Of a stretch of DNA of 32,795 bases, positions 1 to 8,303 are shown one piece after another. Under the pieces are notes generated by a model. It ran no database searches, had not been told where the DNA came from, and worked only from the letters and a program-made list of their open reading frames with translations. Numbering within the stretch: the first letter of the stretch is position 1; each line of letters begins with the position of its first letter. Source of the DNA: Thermoleophilaceae bacterium (GTDB lineage Bacteria; Actinomycetota; Thermoleophilia; Solirubrobacterales; JACPNS01); the NCBI GenBank assembly GCA_016462645.1, contig JAEMSX010000024.1:1-32795 (forward strand), in the 5' to 3' direction. Position numbers and translations under genes: made by a program.

Positions 1-62
1 CACCCGATCACAGTGGCGGGTCCGCGTCGGTTTCACACCGAACTTCCCTCGTCACGACCGAT
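1..62 (-). ncRNA. Cobalamin (B12) riboswitch, 5' part, cut by window edge
   Basis: Read on the minus strand, this stretch carries the conserved cobalamin-riboswitch core: GGGAA, then CGGTGTGAAACCG, then GCGGACCCGCCACTGTGA followed by CGG. These blocks come in the right order and spacing for the adenosyl/methylcobalamin aptamer. The downstream B12 box and the expression platform lie beyond position 1, so the controlled gene is to the left, on the minus strand, and cannot be named. Known members repress cobalamin synthesis, cobalt or B12 transport, or B12-independent isozymes when the cofactor is plentiful. The 5' limit is uncertain because the variable P1/P2 arms are short here. Confidence 0.85.
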
Positions 63-69
63 TGCGGCC

Positions 70-75
70 AGTATA
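70..75 (-). promoter_or_regulatory. -10 hexamer (TATACT) for the riboswitch transcript
   Basis: The minus strand reads TATACT at 75-70, five of six matches to TATAAT. It lies just upstream of the riboswitch core, so a transcript would start near position 62. No clear -35 was found. Confidence 0.4.
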
Positions 76-95
76 GGCGTCGCCGACGCCGCCCG

Positions 96-101
96 TAGGA
101 T
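96..101 (+). promoter_or_regulatory. -10 hexamer TAGGAT, leaderless start of the DUF2254 gene
   Basis: TAGGAT is followed by exactly 6 nt and the ATG at 108, the spacing recurring before many genes in this window. Transcription would begin at or next to the start codon. Confidence 0.5.
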
Positions 102-107
102 CGGCGC

Positions 108-1439
108 ATGCCCCGTGAGCGCCCGGTCATCCAAGCCGCCCCCACAGATCGCGATCTTCGCGCGGTGACAACGGCACCGCGCCTGTTCCGGGCGCGGCTG
201 TGGCTGATCAGTCAGCTCTGGATCGTGGTGCTCTCGCTCAACATGATCGCCGTGATCTTCTCGTTCACTTTGCCGCGAATCGACACGCTCATCGGAGGGG
301 AGTCGCCGCTCCGCACATCAACCGTGGAGTCGATCTTCACCGCGCTGGCCGGGAGCATGATCACCTTCACCGGCATCGTCTTCTCCGCGATGTTCATCGC
401 CGCGCAGATCCAGACGTCGTCGTACTCGCCGCGGCTTGCGAATCAGCTTCGCAGTGACCCGATCATCATGGGCACACTGGTTCTCTCCACTGCCACCGCC
501 GCCTATTCGCTCGGCGCGCTCGCTTCGCTGGGACAACGGAACGAGAGCGTGAATGCCCCACTGTTCACCGTCCTTTTCGGATTGATGCTCGCGATCGCAA
601 CGCTCGCCTGGTTCGCGGCGCTGGTGCAACGTGCATTCGAGAAGATCCAGATCGGCGGAATTCTGCGCGACCTCTCGCGACGGGCATGGCGGGCGATCGA
701 CGACGTTCACCCGTCGGTTCACGCCGGTCAGGCGCTGCCGACACCGACTCTCCCGACCGACGCCTCGGTGTCGGAGATCGAGCTGACCGGCTCGCCCGGC
801 GTGATCGCCGCAATCGACCGCGGGTCGCTCGTGAAGCTCGCCGACGTGACCGGCGGTTTCATCGAGGTCTTGCCGCAGGTCGGTGAATACGTCTCGTCAA
901 GGCTCGGTGCCGTACGCATCTACGACGGGAAGCGCGAACCGACGCGCAAGCAGGTCGAGAATGTGTTCGTACTTTCCCGCCAACGCACGATCAACCAGGA
1001 TCCTGCGTTCGCCATTCGCATCCTGGTGGACATCGCAATCCGCGCGCTGTCGCCCGCGATCAACGATCCGACAACCTCGGTTCAGACGATCGACCGCATC
1101 GAGTCGCTGCTGGTCCGGCTGTATGAGCGTCACCCCGGTCCCACCTACGTCGTCGACTCCGGCGGAACCCCGCGAGCCCTGATCCACGCGCCAACCTGGA
1201 TTGAGTACTTCGAACTCGCCACAACCGAGATCCGGATCTACGGAGCAAGATCGATCCAGGTCCACCGCCGAATGCGCGCGATGCTCCGACACCTGGCGGA
1301 AGTCGTCGATCTCGAGCTGCGCGAGCGCGTCGACCTTGAACTCGAGCTGATCGAGAACGAGTCAATGGATGCGTTCGACAACCCCCATGACGAAGAGCTC
1401 GCCCGCGAAGGCGACCGCTTCGGCATCGGCGGCGCCTGA
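108..1439 (+). CDS. DUF2254 family membrane protein
   Basis: 443 aa, recognised as the predicted membrane protein family DUF2254. Four hydrophobic segments fill the first 180 residues (about 32-55, 76-102, 118-140 and 150-172). A soluble C-terminal half follows, containing the family-typical SPAINDPTTSVQTID stretch near residue 315. The biochemical role of the family is not established, so no function is assigned. The start is supported by TAGGAT-N6-ATG. The gene ends one base before the convergent antiporter gene's stop, and the riboswitch transcript runs away from it on the other strand. Confidence 0.85.
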   Translation: MPRERPVIQAAPTDRDLRAVTTAPRLFRARLWLISQLWIVVLSLNMIAVIFSFTLPRIDTLIGGESPLRTSTVESIFTALAGSMITFTGIVFSAMFIAAQIQTSSYSPRLANQLRSDPIIMGTLVLSTATAAYSLGALASLGQRNESVNAPLFTVLFGLMLAIATLAWFAALVQRAFEKIQIGGILRDLSRRAWRAIDDVHPSVHAGQALPTPTLPTDASVSEIELTGSPGVIAAIDRGSLVKLADVTGGFIEVLPQVGEYVSSRLGAVRIYDGKREPTRKQVENVFVLSRQRTINQDPAFAIRILVDIAIRALSPAINDPTTSVQTIDRIESLLVRLYERHPGPTYVVDSGGTPRALIHAPTWIEYFELATTEIRIYGARSIQVHRRMRAMLRHLAEVVDLELRERVDLELELIENESMDAFDNPHDEELAREGDRFGIGGA

Positions 1440-1440
1440 A

Positions 1441-2658
1441 CTAAGCCGGGCTGGCTTCGGGCTCGGGCTCGGTGTCGTTCTCGGCGTCTGCCTGCTTGAG
1501 CATGCGCAGCGCGATCGTCGGGAAGATGAGCACCGTGAGCACTGCGGCACCGACGAGCGCGGCAGCCGTCGAGGGGCGCATGTTCCCGTTCTCGAGGCCG
1601 ATCGACGTGATCGCGACAACGATCGGTAGCTGCGTCGCAGAGAGCAGTCCGAGTGGTTTGAGCTGGTTGGCCGGCAGCACCTTGCGGTAGAAGAGCAGCG
1701 CCGGAACACCGCGCACGACAAGCATCAAGACGAAAAACAGCGGGAGCTTCAGCGCTCCGGAGAGACTGCCGAACAGCGCCTCGATGTCGAGGTTCATGCC
1801 GCTGATGATGAAGAAGAACGGGATCAGGAATCCGAAACCGACCGCCTCCATCTTCGAATCGAAAACGCTGGCGTCGCGATCTCCGATCACCATCGCCATG
1901 ATCATTCCCGCTGCGAACGCGCCGAGGATCACGTCCATGCCGAGGTCTCCGGCGATCACCACGAGGCCGAAGACGAGAAGGACCGCAAGCCTGACCGGCA
2001 GCTGGCCACTGTTGTCCATGCGAGCGGTGACAAACTCGAACCATCGACTCGCCGCGCCGGTGGCGGCGAGGCCCGTGAGCACCGCGACCACCACAAACGC
2101 AATCAGGAGCACCGACTGTTCGGCCGCGTTGCTCGTGGCACCGAGCAACAGCGTCACGATCATCACCGGTCCGAACTCGCCCACTGCGCCGATCGCGAGC
2201 ATCTGGCGACCGAATTCGCCGCCGAGGCGGTTCTCGTCGCGCAGGATCGGAATCAACGTTCCGATCGCCGTCGTGACGAGGGCCGAGCCGACGAGGAGGT
2301 CGGAAATCACGATGTTGGTCGCGTGCAGGATTCCGGAAACGCCGTATGCGATCGCCAGCGAGAGCAGCCAACCCTTGCCCGCAAGCCTCAATGGCTCGCC
2401 TTTGATCTTCTCCATACGGATCTCGTAGCCGGCGAAGAAGAAGAGAAAGCCGAGGCCGAGTTGCGAGAAGGCGTTGAGGACATCGTCAGTGTGTGCCAGC
2501 CCGAGCACCTGCGGTCCGATCACAACACCGAGCAGGAGCTCGACGACCACGACGGGCAGCACGATCGATTTGAATTTCATCCCGACGATCCCGGCGATGA
2601 TCGGCGCCAGCGCCGCCGCAGTCAGGACCAGCAGGAAGGATTGGGTGTTGGAAAGCAC
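1441..2658 (-). CDS. Cation:proton antiporter, CPA2/Kef-like membrane domain
   Basis: About 405 aa, nearly all hydrophobic, with roughly 12 membrane spans typical of the Na+/H+ exchanger domain of the CPA2 family. The GLGFLFFFAGYEI segment and a second FGLVVIAGDLGMDVILGAF segment are characteristic. It should exchange K+ or Na+ for H+ at the inner membrane; the ion is not readable from sequence. The C-terminus ends just after the last span with a short acidic tail, so the regulatory RCK/TrkA-N domain common in KefB/KefC is absent. I chose the GTG at 2658 because longer versions run back through the divergent phosphoesterase gene and lose hydrophobic character. TATGAT lies 9 nt upstream. Confidence 0.85.
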   Translation of the reverse strand: MLSNTQSFLLVLTAAALAPIIAGIVGMKFKSIVLPVVVVELLLGVVIGPQVLGLAHTDDVLNAFSQLGLGFLFFFAGYEIRMEKIKGEPLRLAGKGWLLSLAIAYGVSGILHATNIVISDLLVGSALVTTAIGTLIPILRDENRLGGEFGRQMLAIGAVGEFGPVMIVTLLLGATSNAAEQSVLLIAFVVVAVLTGLAATGAASRWFEFVTARMDNSGQLPVRLAVLLVFGLVVIAGDLGMDVILGAFAAGMIMAMVIGDRDASVFDSKMEAVGFGFLIPFFFIISGMNLDIEALFGSLSGALKLPLFFVLMLVVRGVPALLFYRKVLPANQLKPLGLLSATQLPIVVAITSIGLENGNMRPSTAAALVGAAVLTVLIFPTIALRMLKQADAENDTEPEPEASPA

Positions 2659-2667
2659 GCTGGCGGC

Positions 2668-2673
2668 ATCATA
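2668..2673 (-). promoter_or_regulatory. -10 hexamer TATGAT for the antiporter gene
   Basis: TATGAT on the minus strand (five of six to consensus) ends 9 nt before the GTG at 2658, giving a leader of only a few bases. Confidence 0.4.
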
Positions 2674-2691
2674 AGTACCCGTGCAGCCGGT

Positions 2692-2697
2692 TAGCCT
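2692..2697 (+). promoter_or_regulatory. -10 hexamer TAGCCT, leaderless start of the phosphoesterase gene
   Basis: TAGCCT sits exactly 6 nt before the ATG at 2704. Only 45 bp separate this start from the divergent antiporter start. Confidence 0.5.
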
Positions 2698-2703
2698 CCC
2701 GCC

Positions 2704-3396
2704 ATGCTGATCCGCGCCTATTCGGACTTGCACGGGATGCTCCCGCGCGTGGATCCGTGCGACGTGCTGCTGCTCGGCGGCGACGTCTCCCCGCTGGAGG
2801 GGGAACGGGACATCGAGCTGATGTCGGCGTGGGTCGAAGGCGAGTTCACCGATTGGCTCACCGCGTGCCCGGCCGATCGGATTCTGCTCGTCCCCGGCAA
2901 TCACGATTTCGTGCTCGAGGCGCGCCGCGACTGGCCCGAGCTACCGGCTGAGCTGCTGATCGATCAGTCCGTCGACCTCGACGGACTGAGTCTCTATGCC
3001 TCACCGTGGGTTCCGACGCTCAAGGAATGGGCCTTCTACGGCGACGACGAGATGCTCAGGTCGTCGGCCGCCGCGATCCCGGAGGGCACGGACATCTGGC
3101 TCGAGCACGGCCCGCCGTACGGATACCTCGACCGGCTCTGGCGCGACGGGCGGCACGTCGGCAACCCACACACGCGCGACGCCATGGTCACGAATCCTCC
3201 GCAGTTCTTCCTCTGCGGACACATCCACGAGGGCGCCGGGATCACCGAACACCATGGCGTGACAATCGCGAACAACAGCTTCGTGGACGAGTTCTATGAG
3301 CCGCAGTTTCGCCATCTCGCGCTCCGCGCGCAAGGGCGAAAGCTGCGCCGCAGCCCCGAGGACGAGACAAACGCTTCTCAGCTGTGGACAGGTTGA
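2704..3396 (+). CDS. Calcineurin-like metallophosphoesterase, MPPED/239FB-like
   Basis: 230 aa cytoplasmic metallophosphoesterase. The two-metal signature is complete: SDLHG (D8, H10), GGD (D27), GNHD (N66, H67), HGPP (H135) and CGHIHEG (H173, H175). Overall length and the HGPP and GHIHEGAG blocks match the MPPED1/MPPED2 (239FB) branch, whose members hydrolyse phosphodiesters in vitro; the natural substrate is unknown. No signal peptide. It stands alone between the divergent antiporter gene and a GT-C-like membrane gene in the same orientation 61 bp downstream that has its own -10 element. Confidence 0.85.
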   Translation: MLIRAYSDLHGMLPRVDPCDVLLLGGDVSPLEGERDIELMSAWVEGEFTDWLTACPADRILLVPGNHDFVLEARRDWPELPAELLIDQSVDLDGLSLYASPWVPTLKEWAFYGDDEMLRSSAAAIPEGTDIWLEHGPPYGYLDRLWRDGRHVGNPHTRDAMVTNPPQFFLCGHIHEGAGITEHHGVTIANNSFVDEFYEPQFRHLALRAQGRKLRRSPEDETNASQLWTG

Positions 3397-3445
3397 CGTA
3401 GCGCGATCTTCACATCTGGAGCACGCGAAAGCCGCCGCTCTTACA

Positions 3446-3451
3446 TAAAAT
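3446..3451 (+). promoter_or_regulatory. -10 hexamer TAAAAT, leaderless start of the 571-aa membrane gene
   Basis: TAAAAT (five of six to TATAAT) is followed by exactly 6 nt and the ATG at 3458. This is the best consensus match of the leaderless set. Confidence 0.6.
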
Positions 3452-3457
3452 CCGCGG

Positions 3458-5173
3458 ATGCGCCGCAGGCTTTCAACCATTTCGCTGATCTTGCTCGCGA
3501 TCGCGATGGGCTCCGTCATCCAGGCAATGGGCTGGGCCCAGACCTCCAACTACGCGCTCGTGCGTGCGCTTGAGCACGGCACCGCCCAGATTGACGAGTA
3601 CAGCTGGGAGACGCGCGACAGCTCGTACACCAACGGTCACTACTACTCCGTGAAGGCACCCGGCCTCGCCTTTCTGACGCTTCCGTTCAGTCGCGGGATG
3701 AAAGCCCTGGGCGTGGATCAGCTCGGCCCGGTGATGATCGAGGGCGCCAAGGAGGGCAACGCGCTGCGCTGGGCGCGCGCGGGCGTCCCGAGCGGGATGT
3801 ACGCCAACAGTCTGAAGCTGGCACGCGAGACGCGCGGGCGCATCACCAACTACACGCCGTTCGTCTGGCTGCTGAGCCTCTTGACTTGTGTTCTCCCGGC
3901 ACTTGGACTGATGTTCATCGTCCGCTCGATCGGGGATCAGCTCGCATCCGGTTACGGGACGCTCGCGGCGTTCGCGACCGGCGCGGGCACGATGATCCTC
4001 CCGTTCTCGACGCTCTACTTCTCGCATGTGATTTCGGCCGCGATGGTGCTCGGTGCGTTCGCGCTGCTCTGGAAAGAGCGGAAGGCGCCAACCCGGCTCG
4101 GCCTGATCTTCGCCGCCGGCCTGCTCGGCGGATTCGCGATCACGACCGAGTACCCGCTCGCGCTGGCGTCGGTGATCATCGGCATCTACGCGCTGGCGCG
4201 GTTCGGCTTCGCCGACAGGCGCGAGCTGTTCTCGCGCGCCGGCGCCTACGCGGCCGGCGGATTCCTCGGCGTGCTGCCGCTGGCGATCTACAACCAGCTC
4301 GCCTTCGGTTCGATCACGCACTTCTCATACAAGAACGCGATCGCCGAGCAGGGAACGAGCGGCCACGCCGTGCTGGGGCTCAACGACGGCGGATTCTTCG
4401 GCATCACCGATCCCGAGCTGAGCAGCGCATTCGACCTCTTGTTCTCCGCCAAGGGACTGTTCCTGCTCTCCCCGGTGCTGTTGATGGCGTTCTTCGGACT
4501 CGTGCTGATGTGGCGCGCCGGAAGGCGCGCCGAGGTGGGCGTGATCGGCGCGATCTTCCTTGCGTACTTCGCCTACAACTCCGGCTACTGGCTGCCCTTC
4601 GGCGGCGGCTCGCCCGGACCGCGATTCCTGATCCCGGTGATCCCGTTCCTGGGGCTCGCACTCGCGCCGGCTTTCAAGAAGCTGCCCGCCACGGCGCTTG
4701 CCCTCACGATCCCTTCAGTACTGGTGATGGCGACCGCGACCGCGACGCTGCCGATGATCGGCAACGGCGACGTCGGGATCTGGCCGCGTCTCGTGCAGAT
4801 GGTCAACTTCGAACAGACCTGGTTGAACGCGTTCGGGGTGGACAACAAGTGGTGGGGCATCCTGCCGTTCGTGATTCCGCTGTTCGCGTCGCTCGTCTGC
4901 GTGATCGTGGCGACGGTGCCGATGCGGATCAAGCCGCGCGACGTCTCGATCGCCACGGCCGCTGTTGCTGCCTGGGCGCTGGCCGCGATGGTCGCGCCGC
5001 GCCACCCCGTGCCGGCCACGCCCGGCAACGATCACCCCTACGCCCCGTTCGTCCTGATCCTTGCCGCGATCGCGATGGCGGTCGTCGCGGGCACGTCACT
5101 TGCGCAGCGCGCCACGTTCGCGCGCCGGAACCGCAAGGTCGTAAATGATCAGGTCGCCCTGGACACGACGTGA
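3458..5173 (+). CDS. Polytopic membrane protein, GT-C glycosyltransferase-like
   Basis: 571 aa with about 11-12 hydrophobic segments spread over the whole length. After the first span (about 7-25) an extracytoplasmic loop carries D46-E47 and the HYYSVKAPGLAFL block near 61-72. This arrangement is typical of PMT/ArnT-like GT-C proteins, where acidic residues of the first loop are catalytic and the sugar donor is a lipid-linked phosphosugar. That function is inferred from architecture only; donor and acceptor are unknown. The C-terminal 26 codons overlap the 3' end of the convergent gene at 5096-6781, also a GT-C-like protein, so the two may serve related cell-envelope work. Confidence 0.6.
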   Translation: MRRRLSTISLILLAIAMGSVIQAMGWAQTSNYALVRALEHGTAQIDEYSWETRDSSYTNGHYYSVKAPGLAFLTLPFSRGMKALGVDQLGPVMIEGAKEGNALRWARAGVPSGMYANSLKLARETRGRITNYTPFVWLLSLLTCVLPALGLMFIVRSIGDQLASGYGTLAAFATGAGTMILPFSTLYFSHVISAAMVLGAFALLWKERKAPTRLGLIFAAGLLGGFAITTEYPLALASVIIGIYALARFGFADRRELFSRAGAYAAGGFLGVLPLAIYNQLAFGSITHFSYKNAIAEQGTSGHAVLGLNDGGFFGITDPELSSAFDLLFSAKGLFLLSPVLLMAFFGLVLMWRAGRRAEVGVIGAIFLAYFAYNSGYWLPFGGGSPGPRFLIPVIPFLGLALAPAFKKLPATALALTIPSVLVMATATATLPMIGNGDVGIWPRLVQMVNFEQTWLNAFGVDNKWWGILPFVIPLFASLVCVIVATVPMRIKPRDVSIATAAVAAWALAAMVAPRHPVPATPGNDHPYAPFVLILAAIAMAVVAGTSLAQRATFARRNRKVVNDQVALDTT

Positions 5174-6781
5174 GATACCAAGGTCGTCGATCGCCTTGAC
5201 ACCGGCCTGCGACCAGCGCGTACCGACCAGCAGATAGGGGTGCAGCACAACGCTGCGCACGCCAAGCGCCGCCAGCGCCGCAACCGAGCGCTTGTCCGGG
5301 AACCCGCTGACTTCCGCGGTGAGCTTCGTGAATGAGGCCGGGTCGATACTCGCGCGGCCGTTCACGATCTTCGGGAAGCCGTTCGTGGACCAGTAGACGT
5401 ACCGGCGGTTGGCCGCGATCGTGATCGGCAGATGCAGCTGCGGCTGCGCAATCGCAGAGCGCGCGCCCGCGGGCTCTGGCGGCGCGTCCGGGAGGACATC
5501 GCCGGCGAACTCGAAAGCGATCAGCGCGACGAGCACGCCGCCGACGGCCAGCGCGGTACGCCGCGTGAAGCGGTCGAGCAGCCAGGCGGCGCCCGCCGCG
5601 GCGAGCAGCGCGAAGATCAACGATGTCAGCGTGTTCAGCCGACCCGGCGTGCGCACCCCCTGCCACCCGGGTGCGAACTCGAAGAGCGCGCGATACGGGA
5701 GGTACTGGCCGAACCCGCTCGAGCGCACGCCCAGCGAAAGCAGGATCAACACAAGTGCGCCGAGACCCAGCCCGATCCGCATTCGCCTCGAGAACTCTGG
5801 CGTGGCCAGGCCGAGGATCACGAGAGCGAGGATCGTCAGCCCCGGAAAGAGCGTCTGCTCGGCGATCGATGTGAGGTGCTCGTGGCGGATCGAGTCAGTC
5901 GCCGCGCCCCAGAGCACGCTGTTTTCAGGTGCGGACAGGTACGACCACAGCGGCCCACTGCCGCTCGCCACGCGCTCAAGGCTGCGCTCTGCCTCAGGGT
6001 GTTCGCTGAGCACGCGCTGGTACGGCAGCGCGAGGGTGACCGCCGTGACAAGCAGGATCAGCCCGCCGACGGCAGTCGCCACGAGGATTCGTCGCGGCGG
6101 AAGCTGCTCGCGACCGCCCCGCCAGACGGCGATCGCCGCAAGCACGCCGAGGAACGCCAGCAGGTAGCCGAGCTGCAGCCCGAGCGTGAATCCAAGGCTC
6201 ACCTGCCAGGCGGCCACGACCCAGCCGGCGATGACCGTCTTCACACTGCCACGCCGGTAGCCGCGGATCAGCAGGAACAGCGCCAGCGGGATCCCCCCGC
6301 TTGAAATCACATGCAGGTGCCCGTCCTGTTCAAGTCGCCACGGCGCGTAGGCGAACGCCGCGCCCGCGACGGCGGCAGCGGCCGGCCGCAGCTTGAACTC
6401 GCGCGCCAGCAGATACGCGCCGAGGAACGCCAGCGCGTAGGCAAACAGGAAGAGCAGGTTGTAACGGATCGTCGTCGCCTCGACCCCGCGTCCGACCAGT
6501 CCGGCCGGCGCGTAGCCGATCAACGCATCCGAGAACGCGAGCGTGTCCTGCAGCGGCCAGTACTGGTTGGCCTGGAAGAAATCGAGCGGTTGGTGGATCA
6601 GCGCGTGCCCGCCCCAGGCGACCTGCCAGGCCTGCACGATCGGATCGCCGAGGTCCCGCGGGAAGGCATCCGCAAGGTGCATCGGCAGCGGCCAGTGGAC
6701 AACGCATGCCAGAAGCACCGCGCCGAGCGAAACGAGTGCGATCTCCCGCGCGGGGATGCTGCGCGGATCGGCTTCCTGCAT
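5096..6781 (-). CDS. Polytopic membrane protein, YfhO/GT-C-like
   Basis: 561 aa from the ATG at 6781, with about 11 membrane spans. The first extracytoplasmic loop contains LGDPIVQAWQVAW (GDP at 45-47), a pattern common in bacterial YfhO-like and other GT-C membrane proteins thought to move sugars from lipid carriers. A C-terminal soluble tail of about 130 residues follows the last span. A GTG at 6787 in the same frame would add two residues. I prefer the ATG because TAACCT lies exactly 6 nt upstream of it, as for other leaderless starts here. Its last 78 bp overlap the convergent membrane gene. Enzymatic role is inference. Confidence 0.6.
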   Translation of the reverse strand: MQEADPRSIPAREIALVSLGAVLLACVVHWPLPMHLADAFPRDLGDPIVQAWQVAWGGHALIHQPLDFFQANQYWPLQDTLAFSDALIGYAPAGLVGRGVEATTIRYNLLFLFAYALAFLGAYLLAREFKLRPAAAAVAGAAFAYAPWRLEQDGHLHVISSGGIPLALFLLIRGYRRGSVKTVIAGWVVAAWQVSLGFTLGLQLGYLLAFLGVLAAIAVWRGGREQLPPRRILVATAVGGLILLVTAVTLALPYQRVLSEHPEAERSLERVASGSGPLWSYLSAPENSVLWGAATDSIRHEHLTSIAEQTLFPGLTILALVILGLATPEFSRRMRIGLGLGALVLILLSLGVRSSGFGQYLPYRALFEFAPGWQGVRTPGRLNTLTSLIFALLAAAGAAWLLDRFTRRTALAVGGVLVALIAFEFAGDVLPDAPPEPAGARSAIAQPQLHLPITIAANRRYVYWSTNGFPKIVNGRASIDPASFTKLTAEVSGFPDKRSVAALAALGVRSVVLHPYLLVGTRWSQAGVKAIDDLGISRRVQGDLIIYDLAVPARERGALRK

Positions 6782-6787
6782 GGCCAC

Positions 6788-6793
6788 AGGTTA
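6788..6793 (-). promoter_or_regulatory. -10 hexamer TAACCT for the leftward GT-C-like gene
   Basis: TAACCT on the minus strand is exactly 6 nt from the ATG at 6781. It overlaps the opposing -10 hexamer at 6792-6797 by two bases. Confidence 0.5.
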
Positions 6794-6797
6794 GAGT
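6792..6797 (+). promoter_or_regulatory. -10 hexamer TAGAGT for the LURP-one-related gene
   Basis: TAGAGT is exactly 6 nt before the ATG at 6804 and shares two bases with the opposing -10 at 6788-6793, so both polymerases would occupy the same site. Confidence 0.5.
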
Positions 6798-6803
6798 CGC
6801 GCC

Positions 6804-7316
6804 ATGGGAATCTTCGGTGGCGACGACAACAAACAGCGCTTCGTGATGCGCGAAAAGCTCCTCTCGATCGGCGACGACTACTGGATCGAGGACGACAACG
6901 GCAACAAGGCCTTCAAGGTCGACGGCAAGGCGATGCGCGTGCGTGACACCTTCAAGCTCGAGGACGCGAACGGCAACGAGGTCGCGGAGATCCAGGAGCG
7001 CAAGCTCAGTGTGCGCGACAAAATGAAGATCGAGCGCGGCGGGAGCGACATCGCGACGGTGCACAAAGCGCTGATCGGCATCCGTGACCGCTTCGACATC
7101 GACCTCGAGGGCGGCGGCGAGCTGAAGGCCAAGGGCAACTTCCTCGAGCACCAGTACGAGATCAAACGCGACGGCGACGTGATCGCCGAGGTCTCAAAGA
7201 AGTGGGTTCGTGTGCGCGAGACCTACGGCGTGGAGATCGCCGCAGGTGCGGATGTTGCGCTGATCCTTGCGATCACGGTCGCGATCGATTCGATGACCGA
7301 CGTCGGGCGTGACTAG
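6804..7316 (+). CDS. LURP-one-related (LOR) family protein
   Basis: 170 aa. The repeated short beta-strand pattern (YWIEDDNGNKAFKVDGKA, then DTFKLEDANGNEVAEI, then EIKRDGDVIAEVSKKW) is that of LURP-one-related proteins, which fold as a tubby/scramblase-like barrel around a hydrophobic helix. That helix corresponds to the only strongly apolar stretch, at about 152-163 (ADVALILAITVAI). Bacterial LOR proteins have no settled role; lipid interaction is suspected from the fold. Its TAG stop overlaps the stop of the convergent secreted-protein gene in a shared CTAG at 7313-7316. Confidence 0.8.
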   Translation: MGIFGGDDNKQRFVMREKLLSIGDDYWIEDDNGNKAFKVDGKAMRVRDTFKLEDANGNEVAEIQERKLSVRDKMKIERGGSDIATVHKALIGIRDRFDIDLEGGGELKAKGNFLEHQYEIKRDGDVIAEVSKKWVRVRETYGVEIAAGADVALILAITVAIDSMTDVGRD

Positions 7317-8257
7317 ACCCGCGTGACCTTGCCCTCGCGGGTGACCTTCAGCCAGCCACTTCCCGAGAGCGTGCATTTGGAACGCTCGGGTTCACCGTTG
7401 AATGCTCCCAGGAACTGGTGCGGGAGCGTGAACGGCGACTTCGTCCAGTTCGGTTCGATCGGACCCTGCGGGCTCATGTTGTAGTTGTTGCAGACCGACC
7501 AGAAACGGAGCCTGACCTTGAAGCTCGGACGCTCCTTCGCGCCGCCGGTTCCGATATCGCGAAGCTTCTCCACGAGGTCGGGGATCGGCATGGTGATGAT
7601 CGTTGAAGTGGTGCCGATGCCAACTTCAGCGTCGTAGAACGAAGTCTCCAAACTGTGCAGCGTGCGGTAACAGGACGCGCCGATCGACTTCCCGAAGGGC
7701 ATCGGCTTCGCCTTGGGGGTGCGAATGATCTGGAGGATTCCGTCGCCCTCCTTTGTTCCCTCCGTGCCGGACTCAATCAGCGAGGCGCCGACGCGCTCGC
7801 TGATCTTCTTGCAGGTTGGGCTGGTTGCCCAGGAGGGCACGGCCGTTGCTGCCGGGCAGTTTGCCGGGTTCTGCGTGGTCAGCTCCCAACTCGCGTTGCT
7901 CGAACTCTGCTTGAAACTGCCCTTGGCGCCGAACGCGTACGTCGTTCCCGTGCCCTTCGGAACGAGCGGCTGAACCGTGGTGATCGCCTTCGTCGACTTC
8001 GACTTCCTCGTCGGTGTGGAGTCGATGTCGAGGCCGTAGTCGTGGCTCCACTTCTCGTATGGGGCAAAGCAGCCCGCCCGCTGGCCGTTGAACTCCGTGT
8101 GCTCGGTCAGTTTGAGATCGACATCGATCGAGGTCTTGAACGACTTGAAGCCGATCGTGACCGCGCTGGCAGTGGACGCGGCGGCGGCGATCAGAAGTAG
8201 TGAGGCGACCAGCGCCGCGACGAGATGGGCAGGGCGGCGAGCGAAAGTGGTCTTCAT
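7313..8257 (-). CDS. Secreted protein of unknown function
   Basis: 314 aa from the ATG at 8257. A Sec signal peptide occupies about 1-32 (two Arg near the N-terminus, a long Ala/Leu core, then a STASA cleavage region). The mature part is beta-rich in character with several Cys (for example in RAGC and SPTCKK), compatible with disulfides outside the cell. I recognise no family. The upstream extension to 8290 was rejected because the signal peptide begins at 8257 and TACGGT lies exactly 6 nt before it. It is divergent from a VOC gene with 46 bp between starts. Confidence 0.7.
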   Translation of the reverse strand: MKTTFARRPAHLVAALVASLLLIAAAASTASAVTIGFKSFKTSIDVDLKLTEHTEFNGQRAGCFAPYEKWSHDYGLDIDSTPTRKSKSTKAITTVQPLVPKGTGTTYAFGAKGSFKQSSSNASWELTTQNPANCPAATAVPSWATSPTCKKISERVGASLIESGTEGTKEGDGILQIIRTPKAKPMPFGKSIGASCYRTLHSLETSFYDAEVGIGTTSTIITMPIPDLVEKLRDIGTGGAKERPSFKVRLRFWSVCNNYNMSPQGPIEPNWTKSPFTLPHQFLGAFNGEPERSKCTLSGSGWLKVTREGKVTRV

Positions 8258-8263
8258 TGCAAC

Positions 8264-8269
8264 ACCGTA
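8264..8269 (-). promoter_or_regulatory. -10 hexamer TACGGT for the secreted-protein gene
   Basis: TACGGT on the minus strand, exactly 6 nt before the ATG at 8257, marks a leaderless start and decides this start codon. Confidence 0.5.
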
Positions 8270-8291
8270 CTGAAATGAGCAACGGAACACC

Positions 8292-8297
8292 TACGCT
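8292..8297 (+). promoter_or_regulatory. -10 hexamer TACGCT for the VOC/DUF1801 pair
   Basis: TACGCT is exactly 6 nt before the ATG at 8304. The same hexamer at the same distance precedes the kdpD-C gene at 17814. Confidence 0.5.
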
Positions 8298-8303
8298 AAG
8301 TCG

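Noticed and set aside
1238-2371. Long minus-strand open frame of 377 codons
   Set aside because: It is a frame-shifted shadow of the antiporter gene; Arg/Asp/His-rich translation with no domain.
3886-5148. 420-codon plus-strand frame
   Set aside because: Shadow of the 571-aa membrane gene in another frame; its composition is Arg-rich and lacks the membrane spans.
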